From Antedon mediterranea (lineage: Eukaryota; Echinodermata; Crinoidea; Comatulida; Antedonidae), in NCBI RefSeq assembly GCF_964355755.1, contig NC_092671.1, forward strand, positions 3,359,001 to 3,423,000: a stretch of 64,000 nucleotides of DNA. The letters run 5' to 3'. Below are positions 42,118 through 52,700 of the stretch, one piece after another; within the stretch, counting starts at the first letter, position 1, and each line of letters starts with the position of its first letter. The notes beneath the pieces were generated by a model, which saw nothing but the letters and a program-made list of their open reading frames with translations, was not told the DNA's origin and did no database searches. The position numbers were made by a program, and so were the translations under genes.

Positions 42118-45100
42118 CTATCTGAATGAGATGGCACAGTTACAAGATCTATCGACTGATATCCACTGCCATTTGTAGGCGCCATAACCTTCTCCACTGC
42201 TGTTAATTTTACGTGCGTATGCCTTAGTCCAGCCTTTCTTTTGTTTGCACGCCGACTTGATACCTTTTAAGGAACAGAAATTAGTATATGCTTAAATTGA
42301 ATCCGTACAAATAAAATATTATAATAATATTATCACCCCTCCTTTGGATCACCCCTATTCAGGAACACCTCTATAAAAATAACCTTTTCAGTGAAACGAA
42401 CAAAGGGAAATATTTGTTTTAATACAAATGCTGATCCTTATTCAGAGGACACCCTATTAAGGGGACACTTTGATTGGTCTCGAATGTATCCCTATAGGAG
42501 TTACTGTAATACACTATTCAGGGGACACCCTTATTAAGGGGACACTTTGATTGGTCTCGAATGTATTCCTATAGGAGTTACTGTAATACACTATTCAGAG
42601 GACACCCCTATTAAGGGGACACTTTGATTGGTCTCGAATGTATCCCTATAGGAGTTACTGTAATACACTATTCAGGGGACACCCCTATTAAGGGGACACT
42701 TTGATTGGTCTCGAATGTATCCCTATAGGAGTTACTGTAATACACTATTCAGGGGACACCCCTATTAAGGGGACACTTTGATTGGTCTCGAATGTATTCC
42801 TATAGGAGTTACTGTAATACACTATTCAGGGGACACCCTATTAAGGGGACACTTTTATTGGTCTCGAATGTATCCCTATAGGAGTTACTGTAATACACTA
42901 TTCAGGGGACACCCCTATTAAGGGGACACTTTGATTGGTCTCGAATGTATCCCTATAGGAGTTACTGTAATACACTATTCAGGGGACACCCCTATTAAGG
43001 GGACACTTTGATTGGTCTCGAATGTATCCCTATAGGAGTTACTGTAATATACACTATTCAGAGGACACCCCTATTAAGGGGACACTTTGATTGGTCTCGA
43101 ATGTATCCCTATAGGAGTTACTGTAATATACACTATTCAGGGGACACCCCTATTAAGGGGACACTTTGATTGGTCTCGAATGTATCCCTATAGGAGTTAC
43201 TGTAATATACACTATTCAGAGGACACCCCTATTAAGGGGACACTTTGATTGGTCTCGAATGTATTCCTATAGGAGTTACTGTAATACACTATTCAGAGGA
43301 CACCCCTATTAAGGGGACACTTTGATTGGTCTCGAATGTATCCCTATAGGAGTTACTGTAATATACACTATTCAGGGGACACCCCTATTAAGGGGACACT
43401 TTGATTGGTCTCGAATGTATCCCTATAGGAGTTACTGTAATACACTATTCAGAGGACACCACTATTAAGGGGACACTTTGATTGGTCTCGAATGTATCAC
43501 TATAGGAGTTACTGTAATACAATATTAAGGGGACACCCCTATTAAGGGGACACTTTGATTGGTCTCGAATGTATCCCTATAGGAGTTACTGTAATACACT
43601 ATTCAGAGGACACCCCTATTAAGGGGACACTTTGATTGGTCTCGAATGTATCCCTATAGGAGTTACTGTAATACACTATTCAGGGGACACCCCTATTAAG
43701 GGGACACTTTGATTGGTCTCGAATGTATCCCTATAGGAGTTACTGTAATACACTATTCAGGGGACACCCCTATTAAGGGGACACTTTGATTGGTCTCGAA
43801 TGTATCCCTATAGGAGTTACTGTAATACACTATTCAGGGGACACCCCTATTAAGGGGACACTTTGATTGGTCTCGAATGTATCCCTATAGGAGTTACTGT
43901 ATTACACTATTCAGGGGACACCCCTATTAAGGGGACACTTTGATTGGTCTCGAATGTATCCCTATAGGAGTTACTGTAATACACTATTCAGGGGACACCC
44001 CTATTAAGGGGAAACTTTGATTGGTCTGGAAGGTATCCCTATAGGAGTTACTGTAATACACTATTCAGGGGACACCCCTATTAAGGGGACACTTTGATTG
44101 GTCTCGAATGTATCCCTATAGGAGTTACTGTAATATACACTATTCAGGGGACACCCCTATTAAGGGGACACTTTGATTGGTCTCGAATGTCCCTATAGGA
44201 GTACTGTAATACACTATTCAGGCGACACTTTATTAGCTCCCAACGTTGTCCCCTTTAATGAGGGTTCTACTGTATGTATTAACACTATAAGGCCAACCCC
44301 TTTTCAGTGGACACCTTTATTAATGAGATACTTTTTTTGGGGCCACGAAGGCGTCGTCCCATTAATTGTGGAGTCTATTTAGAAATTATTAAATTAACTT
44401 ACGTATTACACCTATACAGCTGTCATTGAGTGATAAACATCGGGTTGTATAAACCCACGTATTTGCATGTAATTCGACTGTTTCAAGTAAATCATTAATT
44501 CCTGTTGCTACCAACTCGTAGTCGCTGGTTTCTTGGCATGAATCTCGTAACAAAGCTCTCTAAAACGGTAAACATTTGATAATTATTTATAACCGATAAA
44601 CGTAAAAAATAGTAGTAGCGTTATTATAATTTATACAGTATATTATGAATGTTTGTTTGATTGGTTGAAACTTTCGATGAGGCTGATTGGCTGATCAGGC
44701 GGAAAGTCTGACAACAATCTGTCGTCTGATAAAGAACTACTGACCAATCACAAAAAACATACTGGGCTCTCGCGACCACGGAAGACCGCCCACTAAATTA
44801 CCACCACCAGAGAAACGACAACAGGGCTAAGAATTGAAAGAATGTAAGTACACCAAATTTGTCTAATAATAATCTTAAAAAAAGTAGCCTATTAAATGTC
44901 TTTGTTTTCTTGTCATCATCATAAATGTGAGAGATCTACGGAAATAAAATTAAAATAGGCATAAGCGTCATTCGTCCACTGCAATCTCCAGGGCTAGGCC
45001 CTGACTAGCTAGGCCACCGTACATTAATCCGGGTGCGAGCCGGGTCAAGGAATCCTTTGTTTGGGCTGCGGAGTGTGTGCGTATGTTGAGGGATTCGAGT

Positions 45101-48100
45101 AGCAGGGATCGATGATGTCTACGGTACCTGATTAGCATAATGGCTAGACTGATGACTGAAAAACTTTGTGTAGTGGAATAACACAAGCTACGACAGTTTT
45201 AAATTATTGTAAAATAAAAACTTTGCACCGTGATAACATTTCACGTAGTCATGTGTTCGTGTAGAAATTGTAAACCAAACACACTTGATACATCGGTGTA
45301 TTACATATATTTATTATTCAACAAATAAGTTACTATGTTGTTCCATTTTTAAACTACTTTAACTTATCGATTTAATATATTTTTTGTTTTGTTTTTTATT
45401 TTAAACTAAAAATCTTCATGAATGTTACTATTAATTTTGTCAGTTCTTGTTATATAGTGGGTGTTATGGTGGGTGTTATTAAAATATTTATATTAAAATT
45501 ATATATTGAAATTAATAGCATATATATATATATTTTATTTTAAAAAAAGAATTATATTGCCACTCATCCAAGTGAATCAATGAAAATCGAAACATCATAA
45601 CGCCGCTAATTCAACCAGATTTTCCTTTACGAGCAATTCTCGATATCGTATATTATTTCGACTCGTAAATATACTTTACGTGTGGTTTCTACCTCGAATA
45701 TTATATCCACAAAATTGAGCCATTTGTATTATAATATTTATACTCAAAACGTGTTTAAACCTGTAGTCATGATTTTTTCTCTAACTTTACTCTGACATTT
45801 TTTCTAAACCAAGATAATAGATATTAAATAATGGCATACGCGTAAATCCACACGCAGCACGTTTTTGATATTATTTTCTAAATATTAACACACATCAAGG
45901 GTAATTACACGAAATGAATCCACCAAGTCAATTTATAGATCAAAGTAAAAGAAAATCTATAAGTATTTTAAATGGTGTACTTGTACGATAATGGCCTTGT
46001 TATTCCAATTGCTATATTCAATATTGAAATTCTGTATAAACCAATATTATCAAATTAAAAACAAAAGCGTAATACTATATATATATCTTGTTAATATGAC
46101 TAAAATATAGGTCTACTGTGTTGTATGCTTGCATTGGTGAAACGATAACGTTAAAATAAGTAAAATAGGTCTATTCAAATCCAATACAATAACGTTGTTG
46201 TTTATATTTACAATCCCTCACAAATGATACACATATTTATTTGGTTAGAACCCATCATTTGGTGGACATCCCTATTCAGGAAACACCCCTATTAAGGAAC
46301 TGTCTTTCCTTTTAAATGAACGACGGGCAATATATTTTACACTACGGCCATCTCTATTCATGGAAATCCCCTATTCAGGGGACACTTTGTTCGATATTGA
46401 AGTTCCTTTAAAGATGTATTGTCCCCCAAAAACATGAAAAATGAAGATTAATTAAATCAGACTTTGATTATGCTATTTTGTAGTTTTATTAGATTTAATC
46501 ACTTCCGTAGAAAAAAAACAGAAAAAAAATTATATTTTCACTTTTAAAATGATAAAAATAAATGGTTAAATTCAAACCAAAAACCCATTGGCTGGCAGTC
46601 AATTTGACCATTTTTTGCTTTATATTAAAGTTTTTTCAGTTAAATACATTTTCTTTCCATCCAATTTTTGAAGTTGATAACATAACATAAAAAACAAAAA
46701 TAACATTAAAATGGCATATTCAACAAAAAAATTCGTTAAAATTATTTTTTCAGGGGGACAATACATCTTTAATAGAGGTTGTACTGTTATTTTAAATCGT
46801 TGGTGATGTGGTTGACCATCGTGCAATTTCAATCAATGATTTTTTCTAAATAAGGTTGTAACTTAATGCGATAATTCAAAGAGAATGGAGTGTGTATATG
46901 GTCAGTTCGTCTACAGATCCATGTATTATGCAGAGCTTTCAACAGCCGAATTAACGGGCCACTTAAGATATACAACCGATTGTGAAATTCGCACAGCGCA
47001 TTCGGGTACAATCGTTATTAGTATGGACAGACCGTCAAACAGGCAGCGAGATTTTGATATGCTTTGACGTTGACTGAAGTTAACTTAAAAGTTGAATTAA
47101 GTTAAGAAGACAAAGGCTCCGAGTTAGTGTATTGATACCACCTCTCCACGATCTACTTACTCTATTCCTGAAGATTACTGAATCATCATAACTTGAGGTA
47201 CTTGCTGTAATGTTAGGTTTAGTTTCTGAGAATATTACACCTGGATAAGCTTCCTTTTGCAGCTTACTATAGTATGTCTGTAACAAAATATGTAACTATC
47301 TATTACTATAATAATATTAGAGCATTATTAGGAAAAATATATAAGATCACATCTCTTAATTTATTAGAGCATAATATTATAATTTATTTTAGGCTGTTAT
47401 ATGCATGTACGTATTTCTTGACATATGATTAAAAAGGAATAAAGATACAATTTCCTATATTGCTTTATTAGGAATAATGAATATTACATAATCTTCATTA
47501 CTTAATCATTGTATTCCCGTTCTTACCGTCCAGGTATCTATTTACGTTAATCGAATACCTCGATAGAGCATGGTGTTCAAAATCCGGAAATTACGATACT
47601 TTGAGCAAGAACAACACCAACTGCACCAGCGATGCTAACTGTAAGTATTTTTATGTTGTTGGCCCGGGCGCATTATTTTTTTTCCTATCTGGTTATGGCA
47701 GATATGTGGTCTGCGCGCTCTTATTTTCGAAACAGTGCAAAAGGTAGGACATTAATAGGTTTAGAGACATTTTTCATCATATCCTCATACCCACCCACCA
47801 CCAGCGTCCCCTTCCTCATATTTATAAATCATGGATCCGCCAACACCGAAGGTTGGTGGTTGACTCATCATGTGTGTACCAATGTTAGCACGTGATTATG
47901 CTACCAACATGATCCGCCCACGTACAAATAGCCAAAGTGAGTTACTTACCGTTTTATCTATAGATCCTACTTTGTCAAGTGGTTTAGATTTTGAAATACG
48001 TGATATGATAAACGGTGACGAAGATATTTCAAACGTATTGGTTGCCTTGGCTGGAATAAAAAAAAACAATCGTTGAATATGTTATGTCGACACAAACTAT

Positions 48101-50569
48101 CAGATTTGATTCAGTCGGCCAAAACCAGATTTTGCTGTCATGTTAATTTACGGGTTTTTCACATAAGCGTGCAGTTCAGATCATATTATTCTCACAGTTC
48201 ATTTACAGAGTAAAAGTAATAAAATAGTGAAATGAATTGAATTTTATTCGGAAATAAGATGTCAATTTTCTTTCAAAACATGAAACTTGAACGTATAAAT
48301 AAAGAACAAATCTCAAAATCTCTTGTGGGTTATGAATGTTTCCCAGAACTCCCACTCACCCAGTAGTATAGACATCTGCAATAACAAATAACATCATTTG
48401 TAGTCGGAGCCCAGATACAATTCTGTTGATCCTGAGCTTAGAGAAGGCAAGGGATCAACAGACTTGTCCGTAAAAAAAAAAAACATTTATTCAATAATAA
48501 ATAATGAAATAAGGCAAACGTTCGTGTATGCTACCACCAAAGACGAGACAACACAATTTTAGACTAGGCTTACTCTCAGTTGGTTTTCACGGCAAAAGTA
48601 ACGCGTTTGTACCCTTGTGCGCGAGTATCGGTTGGTCAATGCGAACGTGGATGTTAAACACAGTTAAACGCTTTGCGCACACTCTAATACTAATGTTTTG
48701 AGGAGCCTATTCACCACAAGCTCTGCTTTCTTTTAGGCTCCTCCACTTTATATTTATATATTTGTAAAGTGAAATAAATAAATGAAATTAAATGAAATAC
48801 TTGGTTCCCACTACAGACGCAAGGCAAAGACGTAAGCGCAACGTAAGTGAGTTGATCAGTCACAAGTGATGGATTATTCGAACTTTCGCTTGTTATTGGT
48901 CAACTCGCTTGCGTTGCGTCTACGTCATTCCCCTATTGTCTCTAGTGTGAACCAAACTTAAAATAAAAATGGCGCGTTTCAATAAGAACGGATGCTTTTG
49001 CAATCATGGTTCTCACTAAAGCATCATTTTACAAGTGTGACTGGTATCGTTTATGGTTCACACATAATATGATCGTCACACTGGTCCATAGAGTTCTGTT
49101 CACATGACCGCGACGCGATACGTGACATGCCAATTGTCTGCTATCATAATTCATTGCACTAGACCATGTAACGAAATAAAAATGATATATAATAATATTC
49201 CACATCATCAAATATTATTGACATTTGTTTACAAAATATGTTTTAATAAATGACCGAATGGATTCTAATCAACTATAATGAGATATAACAGAGAATATGC
49301 ATTGTTAAATGAAAATGTGGTAGATGAAAAAATCAAAAACAACTATGTAAGAAAAAAAATAAGCTTGTTAATGAAAATGTGTTACAGATAATATGTTTAA
49401 AAAGAAGAAGCTATGTAATCAATGTGATAATATGTAAACAAATGAATAAAACTCTTTAAATAAGTTTATGTATACAGATGATTAAACAAACATTGTAAAT
49501 ATAATGATATGTATAGTGTATAGTGAAAAATATATGTAAAGAGAACAGTGGTATGGAAATAAAAGTGGGATGAACCCACATAAGATAAAAAAAAAAAACT
49601 ATAATGAGATGTGATTAATTAAATTCGGTTGGAAAACAACTTTAAAGGTTCATTGATCATGATACGTCTGCACAAACGTCACGATATTTAAAGATAGACA
49701 TAACCAAACACGAGAGTAGTTAGTAATTCGCCAACTAAATGCCAACTGAAATAATTATTAACTAAAGACTCAATTCATCAGCTGAAACTGCATATGCTGT
49801 TTATCGTTACGTTTATAGACATTAAATAATCTAGTGAATTTAGGCTGTATACCCTTTAACCAGGTTGTTTTCAGATAAGGTGGGTCCCACCGTATGCAAA
49901 CCGAAAATGTATGTAATGAGCATAAATGCACCACCGCGACACTTTCCAACAAAGTCCTATGTGCGCGGTGTGCAACACTAATTGTAAATTTCCTGAATCT
50001 TTGTTTCATTATTGTATAGTTACGCATTGGTTATGTAAGTTTGTAGCTGCAATATAAAGTCCATACAAATAGGAAAAAGTGAGAAAATTACAATATCATT
50101 TAAAATACAATTTTGTTTTTACTATCCCTTAATTTCAGAGCAAATAAACCAGAAAAAACAAAAATGCGTTCATCATTCACCTTAATAATAATTTTATTAC
50201 ATCGTATAATTTAGATGAGCATATACGATTAGTGGTCTAATTGTAGGATGGCCGCAATCAACCGGAAGATTCTGGGTTCGAGAGTCTGTAGTTTGTTGTG
50301 ACTTTTTTTCGCTCTCGCGTAGGCCCATTACCTAATTGTTATCATGTTATGAATCCATTATTTCGCTGGGTGGTTTATCGTTTCTCTTTCGGTTTAAAAC
50401 GTATAGTCGATCTGACTTATTCAATATAATTTAACAAATATATCTACTAAACTTAAGTAAATAAAAAAAACGTGTGTTATTACTTACCATTCAATTGTGT
50501 CAACGAACACAGAGTAACAACCAACATAACAACCATGTGAATATTTCGTTCGTCCATCTTGAGCAGCAT
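42118..50569 (-). CDS. Secreted neurotrophin/Spaetzle-type cystine-knot growth factor precursor (one prodomain exon unresolved)
   Basis: Minus-strand exons: 50488-50569 (start and signal peptide, MLLKMDERNIH then VVMLVVTLCSLTQLN), 47161-47277 (prodomain, ending SVIFRNR), 44412-44559 and 42118-42263 (mature domain, stop TAG). The junction of the second and third listed exons forms R-N-R-R, a furin site, giving a mature chain of about 96 residues beginning ALLRDSC. It has exactly six Cys in cystine-knot order, with SCNC near the end (as in neurotrophin C-x-C) and GIKSACKQKKGWTKAYAR followed by YKWQWISVDRSC, close to the neurotrophin pattern GIDSKHW..C..THTFVKAL..WRFIRIDTAC. Exon phases join except between the first two listed exons (phase 1 versus 0), so a small exon between 47278 and 50487 is missing; a weak candidate is 50024-50046. 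Likely a Trk/p75-type or Toll-type ligand; the C-terminal spacing favours neurotrophin. An in-frame stop precedes the chosen ATG. Confidence 0.82.
42435..44240. repeat. 77-bp satellite array, about 23 units
   Basis: Units contain GGGGACACCCCTATTAAGGG, GACACTTTGATTGGTCTCG and TATCCCTATAGGAGTTACTG. The usual period is 77 bp, with two-base-longer variants having an extra AT (TAATATACACTATTC). The unit resembles the dispersed family C element (CTATTAAGGGGACACTTT) found elsewhere, so the array is an amplified family C fragment. It fills most of the last intron of the neurotrophin-like gene. Confidence 0.95.
46250..46400. mobile_element. Family C element (dispersed copy)
   Basis: Contains CCCTATTCAGGAAACACCCC and CTATTCAGGGGACACTTTGT. 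Other dispersed copies or fragments: about 360-500, 27945-28020, 35320-35430, 38735-38875, 54520-54680, 57590-57800, 59025-59170 and 63255-63350. Ends often read AGTAGAACC..., suggesting a TIR element. Confidence 0.7.
46405..46775. mobile_element. Family D TIR element
   Basis: Ends TTTAAAGATGTATTGTCCCC and GGGGACAATACATCTTTAA. Same internal order as 39418-39766, in an intron of the neurotrophin-like gene. Confidence 0.88.
48800..48960. mobile_element. Family A foldback element
   Basis: Ends CTTGGTTCCCACTACAGACG and GTCTCTAGTGTGAACCAAAC with inner GAGTTGATCAGTCACAAG / CTTGTTATTGGTCAACTC pairing. In the large intron of the neurotrophin-like gene. Confidence 0.85.
49271..49610 (+). mobile_element. 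Poly(A)-tailed retro-insertion with target-site duplication
   Basis: A 14-bp direct repeat AACTATAATGAGAT flanks the insert (49271-49284 and 49597-49610); the insert ends in a run of A preceded by GTGGGATGAACCCAC, a small hairpin. No open frame. Consistent with the 3' end of a 5'-truncated LINE or a SINE. In an intron of the neurotrophin-like gene. Confidence 0.85.
50225..50345 (+). mobile_element. tRNA-derived SINE-like element
   Basis: A-box-like TAGTGGTCTAATTGTAGGA and B-box-like GGGTTCGAGAGTC about 40 bp later. No matched acceptor stem, so not a tRNA gene. Confidence 0.5.
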
Positions 50570-50620
50570 GCGAGTGAGTATCCACTGAACTTACCAATGC
50601 AATAGTGGTATCCAGGTATC

Positions 50621-50628
50621 CTTATATA
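50621..50628 (-). promoter_or_regulatory. TATA box of the neurotrophin-like gene
   Basis: Minus strand TATATAAG lies about 52 bp upstream of the ATG at 50569, which allows a start site near 50595 and a short 5' UTR. It sits within an imperfect palindrome CCAGGTAT...ATACCTGG (50612-50640). Confidence 0.65.
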
Positions 50629-51481
50629 GAATATACCTGGTGATGTCACTCACCAAGCGACTTGAGTGTATTTTACATCTCATTAACCACGTGTATCTAA
50701 TTGATGTTATACAATCTGAGAACAATAGCTAAAAATGACTTGATAGGCCCCATTTGTGCTAATTGGTCATACACAAGGCTATACAAAGATAGATGAGGAG
50801 ATTTTAAAAAGATACCATCATTAATTCAATTAAACCGAAAAGAAACATTGTGTTTTTATCGCAGCGGTGTCTGCGATGTTTTTATAAAATGAACATCTAG
50901 ATTATTTCATACGATATTTTGTATACCGTAAACTTAAAACTAAACTTAAAAAGTAGCACATTTGGCATGTCACTTTGTTTTTGTAACAAACAGTGTTCAT
51001 TGCAACTCATAACATATCGCTTAAGAACGAAAATCATTAGTAGGCTAGTATTAGTAGTATTTCAATTAAAATATGAGACGACAATTCAATCTAGAAAACA
51101 CTCGCAACCAGTTTAGATCAGATCCATACGTGACCTATATGTTAAATATGGTATAGCATCGGGCCAATTCGAGTGTACCCAAAGAAAAAAAGTAACGAGG
51201 GACGAGATGAGTTAGATATTACAAATGTACAATCTTGAGGGCGACATTACCTTGTTATCTTGTCAATGTCATCACGAAAAGATTGATACTTTGGCGATAA
51301 CAATATCGTCATCTATACGCGCGCGTACTAATGAGCTCCGAAGGTCTTTTTTTAAAAGATTTTTTATAAGATAAATATAACACCTTCAATTGCACTTAAC
51401 ATATATCGTACTGAAAAAGATTTAATCAGTCGCCGGCGACTGCTACGATATTGTAGATTATATTATTTAATCATTTCGTAT

Positions 51482-51655
51482 CTAAAGTTCTGTCTTCTAC
51501 ACTAACAAATTTTATGTGACAACAAAATGTGATGTATCCATATATGGACATGATGATGTCATGTCACTACCATATTTGGGCATATCACTACCATATTTGG
51601 GCGCATCACACTTTTTTTTGTCAAACTAGTTCGATAGTGTAGACAGAGCTTAACG
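51482..51655. mobile_element. Family B foldback element
   Basis: Left end TAAAGTTCTGTCTTCTACAC and right end GATAGTGTAGACAGAGCTTA, with internal AAATATGG motifs twice and CATATATGGACATGATGATG. Confidence 0.85.
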
Positions 51656-51904
51656 TAAATCGGAGAACTTGTGTGTTCGTTGTCGAATCAACCAAAATGA
51701 AAAGTGTACGTGGTTTTTTGTTGTTTGTACTGTAAACATCCACTTGTTCGGGTAGGTACATTTAGTTCATATTTGTCAAGATACCTTAATGTCTTATCAA
51801 CCAAAAGGGGAATTATGCCAAACTTATCACAACAAACACGTGTGTGTAAGAAGCCTTGTTGGACGGTAGTAGTACCCACTGCTTACTTTTCCCCATATCA
51901 TCAG

Positions 51905-52060
51905 CGCAAGATTGGTGGTCTAGAGGTACGAAACGCCATGCTAGTGATCTGGAGGTCGTGGTTTCGAATCCCACTCGAGAATTACAAAAGTCAGAGAAGT
52001 ACAAAAAGTACAAAATTACGTCACAGTAGGGTAAACAGCTGGCCAATTACAACTGTATCA
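51905..52060 (+). mobile_element. tRNA-derived SINE-like element
   Basis: Contains TGGTGGTCTAGAGGTACG (A box), then GATCTGGAGGTCGTGGTTTC and TCGAATCCCACTCGAG (B box), followed by a tail of direct AAGTACAAAAAGTAC repeats. Related to 16770-16865. Confidence 0.65.
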
Positions 52061-52700
52061 TTTCGCTTTTATTTATATTTTACTCGTTACAACTATTTTC
52101 AGTAAATATTTATTAACAGGCAAACCAAAGCACTTTGCCTCTGCCCTCTTTGGTTTCATCCCATCAATTAATTTTCCGATAAATTATTAATACTGTACTT
52201 CCCGTGTTAATTACGTTGTCCTCTGTAATTTGATGTGTTTAGTTGGCATACCCACAAGCACTCTGTCAACCAAACACAATGAGCAATCACTATAGCGAAG
52301 TTGAGACTGCTTGCTCCATTCGGAGTGTGGAAACTGGCGAAATTTGTCGCAAAAACGTGAGCGGAAAGAAAAGGTTCCTAAAATCCTGGCGATCGGATTT
52401 CCTATTCATTGTTCGGTAACGCAATTCAGCATATCAAAATAAAATCATAGATTAGTCAATTTCTATTTATTATAAAAGATTCGAGCGCAAATGAAGCAGA
52501 GGTTAGCTGCAAGCTGTCGCCTGACAATATCGTTACGCATGGAAGCGTTTGTGTATTTTTATGATGAGTCTATAAGTATGGTTTGCTCTCGTGGGGAAAG
52601 TTAAATTTTTAAATGGACAATTCCACAATATGTATATATATTTTACGAGTGTGCTATTTACAGTATAGACGAAGAATCTCAGTGATCGGACAAGAACAAG

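Larger units (their letters stand above)
50641..52700. other. Divergent intergenic region, neurotrophin-like gene / rapsyn
   Basis: About 2 kb between head-to-head genes. Holds a family B element (51482-51655) and a tRNA-like SINE (51905-52060). A TATATATATTTT stretch near 52633 and an acceptor-like ATTTACAG at about 52661 precede the rapsyn ATG; either could mark its promoter or a 5' UTR exon boundary. No further gene seen. Confidence 0.6.

Noticed and set aside
47632-48076. Two overlapping plus-strand frames (87 and 68 codons)
   Set aside because: No splice context, family motif or codon bias. They lie antisense in an intron of the neurotrophin-like gene.
49770-50027. 85-codon minus-strand frame
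   Set aside because: No splice-compatible ends in that frame, no homology or motif; intronic.
50024-50046. 23-nt exon that would restore phase in the neurotrophin-like precursor
   Set aside because: Phase and splice dinucleotides fit, but it is so short and unconserved that chance is likely. Mentioned only as a weak candidate.
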